Below, one piece after another: positions 4,225 to 6,450 of a DNA stretch of 6,450 nucleotides. Below the pieces are notes generated by a model. That model did no database searches and was not told the DNA's origin. It was given only the letters and a program-made list of their open reading frames with translations. A program made the position numbers and the translations under genes. Source of the stretch: Candidatus Tayloriibacteriota bacterium (GTDB taxonomy: Bacteria; Patescibacteriota; Minisyncoccia; Phycocordibacterales; JAKAEA01); the NCBI GenBank assembly GCA_029288535.1, contig JARIGY010000044.1, positions 1 through 6,450 on the forward strand, written 5' to 3'. The stretch's first letter is position 1. Each line of letters begins with the position of its first letter.

Positions 4225-5516
4225 GGTCTGTTCTTCGGCTTAGAGAAGGGTATGGTAAAGGAAAATGTCGAGCCGGCGCCTTTGCTGCTTGCCACCTCCA
4301 GCGTGCCGCCGTGGCGGCGGATTATTTCATGGGAAATATAGAGTCCGATGCCGAGGCCGGGAAATGTCTTTTCATCGGGACCGACCGCCCGATAGAACCG
4401 GTTGAATATCTTGCCCAATTGCTCGCTATCGATGCCAATGCCGTAGTCCTGGACCTTGACCTCAGCCAGGCCATTTTTCTTTTCCGTCAGGCTGATGTTG
4501 ATTTTGTATTCATGAGGAGAATATTTGATCGCGTTCGTGAGAAGATTGATGAGTACTTGGCTGATGCGATCCTTATCGCCCCAAACTCTTTTGGAAACCT
4601 TGCCCTCGATCATGATCCGGTGTTTCGGCGCGCTGGCCTGGACGACTTCCACCGTATCCCTGACCATTTTCCCCAAGTCAAAACTATCCTCGTTGAATTC
4701 CAATTTTCCCAATTGGATTTTGGAGACGTTGAGCATGTCGTTTACGAGCAGGGTAAGGCGGTCTATCTGGCCATTCATTTTTGAGAGGGTAGTGAGAATG
4801 GTTTTATCGATGCCCTGTTCGGAAAGCTGCTGATGCACGATCTGGCCGTACATTTTGAGGCTGGTGATAGGTGTCTTGAGCTCGTGGCTGGCAATGCTGA
4901 TGAATTCATCCCGGAGCGTCAGGGCTTTCTGCGATTCGGTGAAAATATACGAGTTGTGGATAGCAAGCGCGACGCGGCTGGCGATCTCTTCGGCGATAGC
5001 GAGATCAGCTTCGGTGTAATTGCGGTGGTTGCTTGTGGAAACGAAACTGATTGCGCCTATGACCAGATTCTGTACGGAAAGCGGTACGATCATGACCGAG
5101 CTGAGATGGAGCTTGCGCAACAGATCCAGCTCGGACTTGCGTTTCGAAGACGCAACGAGCATCTCGTCTGTTATGGTGGAATATAATTCCGAAATGCCTG
5201 TTCGCAATACATTGGGCAGGCCGGTGGGCGAGGACATGTCGGCCGGCATTCTCTTGTTGATCTTTTTCGCCCAGGCGACCTTTTTCGGGTCGACATGGGC
5301 GATGGTCACCTGCTCGATCTCGTCGTCTTCCGAGAGCATGCTCACACTGCACCAGTCGGCCATCTGGGGCACGAGAGCGTTTGCGGCATTGGTCAGGGTT
5401 TTTTTGTAATCGAGCGAAGCGGAGAGTATTTTGCTGATCTTTGCCAGGAATTCCGAAGTGTCGGCCGGCTCAATCTGCTTTGCGTTCGCACTTTTTTTAT
5501 TGGTTTTCTTTGTCAT
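4221..5516 (-). CDS. Soluble hybrid-free sensor histidine kinase: GAF-HisKA-HATPase_c (kinase 2)
   Basis: The product has 431 residues from the ATG at 5514-5516. The frame extends to a TTG at 5538-5540 (8 more residues), but neither start has a clear Shine-Dalgarno and ATG is preferred. A Lys/Ala-rich N-terminus is followed by a GAF-like sensor (about 22-192, ending in a long helix), then HisKA with His211 in ASHELKTP. The ATPase domain carries the N-box INLLTNAIKYS (Asn324, Asn328), G1 DYGIGI (357-362), F-box IFNRFY (370-375) and G2 GLGIGLYIS (387-395). All catalytic motifs are intact. There is no membrane helix, so it is a cytosolic kinase sensing an internal ligand or partner. It follows receiver 1 by 51 nt (27 nt if TTG) and overlaps receiver 2 by 4 nt, within a kinase-receiver-kinase-receiver operon. 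The ligand cannot be told from the sequence. Confidence 0.95.
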   Translation of the reverse strand: MTKKTNKKSANAKQIEPADTSEFLAKISKILSASLDYKKTLTNAANALVPQMADWCSVSMLSEDDEIEQVTIAHVDPKKVAWAKKINKRMPADMSSPTGLPNVLRTGISELYSTITDEMLVASSKRKSELDLLRKLHLSSVMIVPLSVQNLVIGAISFVSTSNHRNYTEADLAIAEEIASRVALAIHNSYIFTESQKALTLRDEFISIASHELKTPITSLKMYGQIVHQQLSEQGIDKTILTTLSKMNGQIDRLTLLVNDMLNVSKIQLGKLEFNEDSFDLGKMVRDTVEVVQASAPKHRIMIEGKVSKRVWGDKDRISQVLINLLTNAIKYSPHEYKINISLTEKKNGLAEVKVQDYGIGIDSEQLGKIFNRFYRAVGPDEKTFPGLGIGLYISHEIIRRHGGTLEVASSKGAGSTFSFTIPFSKPKNRP

Positions 5517-5567
5517 GTGAGGAGTAATTGAATGATACAATGCCTATTTGGGAAAAGCCATAATGGG

Positions 5568-5936
5568 CTAGATGAATTTATGGATTTTGGAAAAAAGCCC
5601 GGTCATCTCGAACGGCTTGGCAAGATAATCGTCCGCGCCGGATTTATGGATCGTTTTCTCGACATCCGGATGAGCCGACATCATGATGATGGGAATATGT
5701 TTCGTTTTCGTATTGTCTTTTAATTTACGGGCAATCATCCGGCCGTCCTGTCCGGAGAGGAGTACATCCAGCAGGATGAGGTCGGGCAACGGCTCGTGTC
5801 CGGCCATCATCTCGTATACCCGCTCTTCCTTGGTGGCAAGGTCGACGGCAAAACCGCCGTTGGTCAGCACGAGTTCCAGAGCTTCCAAAATATCTTCGGT
5901 ATCGTCTATGACGAGGATTTTATTTTTTTTGATCAT
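5568..5936 (-). CDS. Single-domain response regulator receiver (receiver 1)
   Basis: The product has 122 residues and is a lone receiver. Key residues are Asp11-Asp12 (VIDDT), phosphoacceptor Asp57 (LLDVLL), Ser87 (MMSAHP) and Lys107 (LAKPF). It is the paralogue of the receiver at 3856-4224, with the same SAHP and GADDYLAKPF blocks. Its start lies 17 nt inside the 3' end of the upstream kinase, so the two are translationally coupled and that kinase is the expected phosphodonor. The GAF kinase follows downstream. There is no output domain and no Shine-Dalgarno. Confidence 0.95.
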   Translation of the reverse strand: MIKKNKILVIDDTEDILEALELVLTNGGFAVDLATKEERVYEMMAGHEPLPDLILLDVLLSGQDGRMIARKLKDNTKTKHIPIIMMSAHPDVEKTIHKSGADDYLAKPFEMTGLFSKIHKFI

Positions 5937-6450
5937 ACTGGTTTTTTATTGCGGGTAGGCTGAAGAAGAACGTCGAACCCCGGCCTTCCTCGCTTTCCAC
6001 CCACATTTTGCCGTTATGCTTCTCTATGATTTCTTTTGAAATATAAAGACCAAGGCCGATGCCGGAGTAAGTGTAGCTTTTTGCACCCTCGACCTGGTAA
6101 AACCGTTCGAAGATCTTGGCGCGCTTTTCCTGCGGAATTCCGATCCCGAAGTCCGTGGTGCTTACGACAATGGCGGTGCCTTCATTGCGAAGCGTCACTA
6201 CGACTTTGTCAGCATTCGACGAATACTTTACTGCGTTATTCAAAATATTGACCAATACCTGTCGCAGGCGGTCTTTGTCCACCAGGACGCGGCTTGCCGT
6301 CGTGCTTTCAAATTGAAAACGATGTGAGGCGGCGAGTTGTTCGATGTCGCGCACCACCTCTCGGACAAAAGCGGTGATGTCCGTTTTTTCCAGCGTAAAC
6401 TGTAGCTTGCCGGCTTGCACTTTCGATACGTCGAGAAGATAGTTTACGAG
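5920..6450 (-). CDS. Sensor histidine kinase, C-terminal part: end of HisKA + HATPase_c (kinase 1, partial)
   Basis: The frame is open to the window edge; 176 residues and the TAA at 5920-5922 are present, and the N-terminus (sensor and H-box) lies outside. The first residues LVNYLLDVSKVQAGKL match the end of the HisKA region of kinase 2 (LVNDMLNVSKIQLGKL). The GTG at 6418-6420 is therefore internal, not a start. The ATPase motifs are complete: N-box VNILNNAVKYS (about 68-78), G1 DFGIGI (100-105), F-box IFERFY (113-118) and G2 GIGLGLYIS (130-138). It is the first visible gene of the cassette series and overlaps receiver 1 by 17 nt. Clear similarity to kinase 2 suggests the pairs arose by tandem duplication. 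Confidence 0.95.
   Translation of the reverse strand, partial: LVNYLLDVSKVQAGKLQFTLEKTDITAFVREVVRDIEQLAASHRFQFESTTASRVLVDKDRLRQVLVNILNNAVKYSSNADKVVVTLRNEGTAIVVSTTDFGIGIPQEKRAKIFERFYQVEGAKSYTYSGIGLGLYISKEIIEKHNGKMWVESEEGRGSTFFFSLPAIKNQYDQKK

Noticed and set aside
4311..4784. A 157-codon open frame on the plus strand opposite kinase 2, and other long plus-strand frames between 4525 and 5531
   Set aside because: They lie antisense to an intact kinase with all catalytic motifs, show no domain or signal features, and have no ribosome binding site. They are shadows of the kinase codon pattern.
6418..6420. GTG as the start of kinase 1
   Set aside because: The frame continues upstream to the window edge with residues matching the kinase 2 HisKA end, so the codon is internal.
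1..6450. tRNA, rRNA, CRISPR array, insertion sequence or attachment site
   Set aside because: No cloverleaf, spaced direct-repeat array, transposase-like frame or terminal inverted repeats were seen; the gene-free gaps are 128, 96, 51 and 42 nt or smaller.

Overview
The window looks like a stretch of bacterial chromosome from an uncultivated lineage of moderate GC. Genes are short and tightly packed, most starts lack a Shine-Dalgarno sequence, and several small signal-peptide proteins sit beside many compact two-component genes. Tryptophan is read as TGG and TAA, TAG and TGA all act as stops, so the code is standard. A Patescibacteria/CPR-like or similar environmental genome would fit, but that is an inference from style; there is no rRNA or marker gene here.

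Left part (1-2265), envelope and secreted proteins. The 3' end of a membrane-anchored protein with a His-rich juxtamembrane stretch is followed after 1 nt by a YcnI-family (DUF1775) protein, a family linked to copper. A PDZ-less HtrA/trypsin-like protease converges on it, with stop codons overlapping by 4 nt. The protease gene diverges from a small secreted helical protein resembling DUF2680.

Middle (2262-3850), an unusual signalling cluster. On the minus strand an OmpR/PhoB-type response regulator is followed by a 66-residue gene that encodes only the dimerisation/phosphoacceptor (HisKA) domain of a histidine kinase, with no sensor and no ATPase domain. A separately promoted single-domain receiver comes next. 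Direct repeats of the type CTTAAT-N5-CTTAAT (11-bp period, as bound by OmpR/PhoB proteins) lie on both sides of the regulator + HisKA pair. A 60-residue zinc ribbon protein is divergent from the regulator.

Right part (3856-6450), two tandem kinase-receiver cassettes on the minus strand: partial kinase 1, receiver 1, GAF-HisKA-HATPase kinase 2, receiver 2. They overlap by 17 and 4 nt inside the pairs and look like paralogous copies.

Working model (inference): the only recognisable DNA-binding output is the OmpR-type regulator, while three receivers have no output domain. The HisKA-only protein could act as a Spo0B-like phosphotransfer intermediate linking the soluble kinases and stand-alone receivers to that regulator. 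No gene-free stretch exceeds 130 nt, and no RNA gene, mobile element or CRISPR array was seen.
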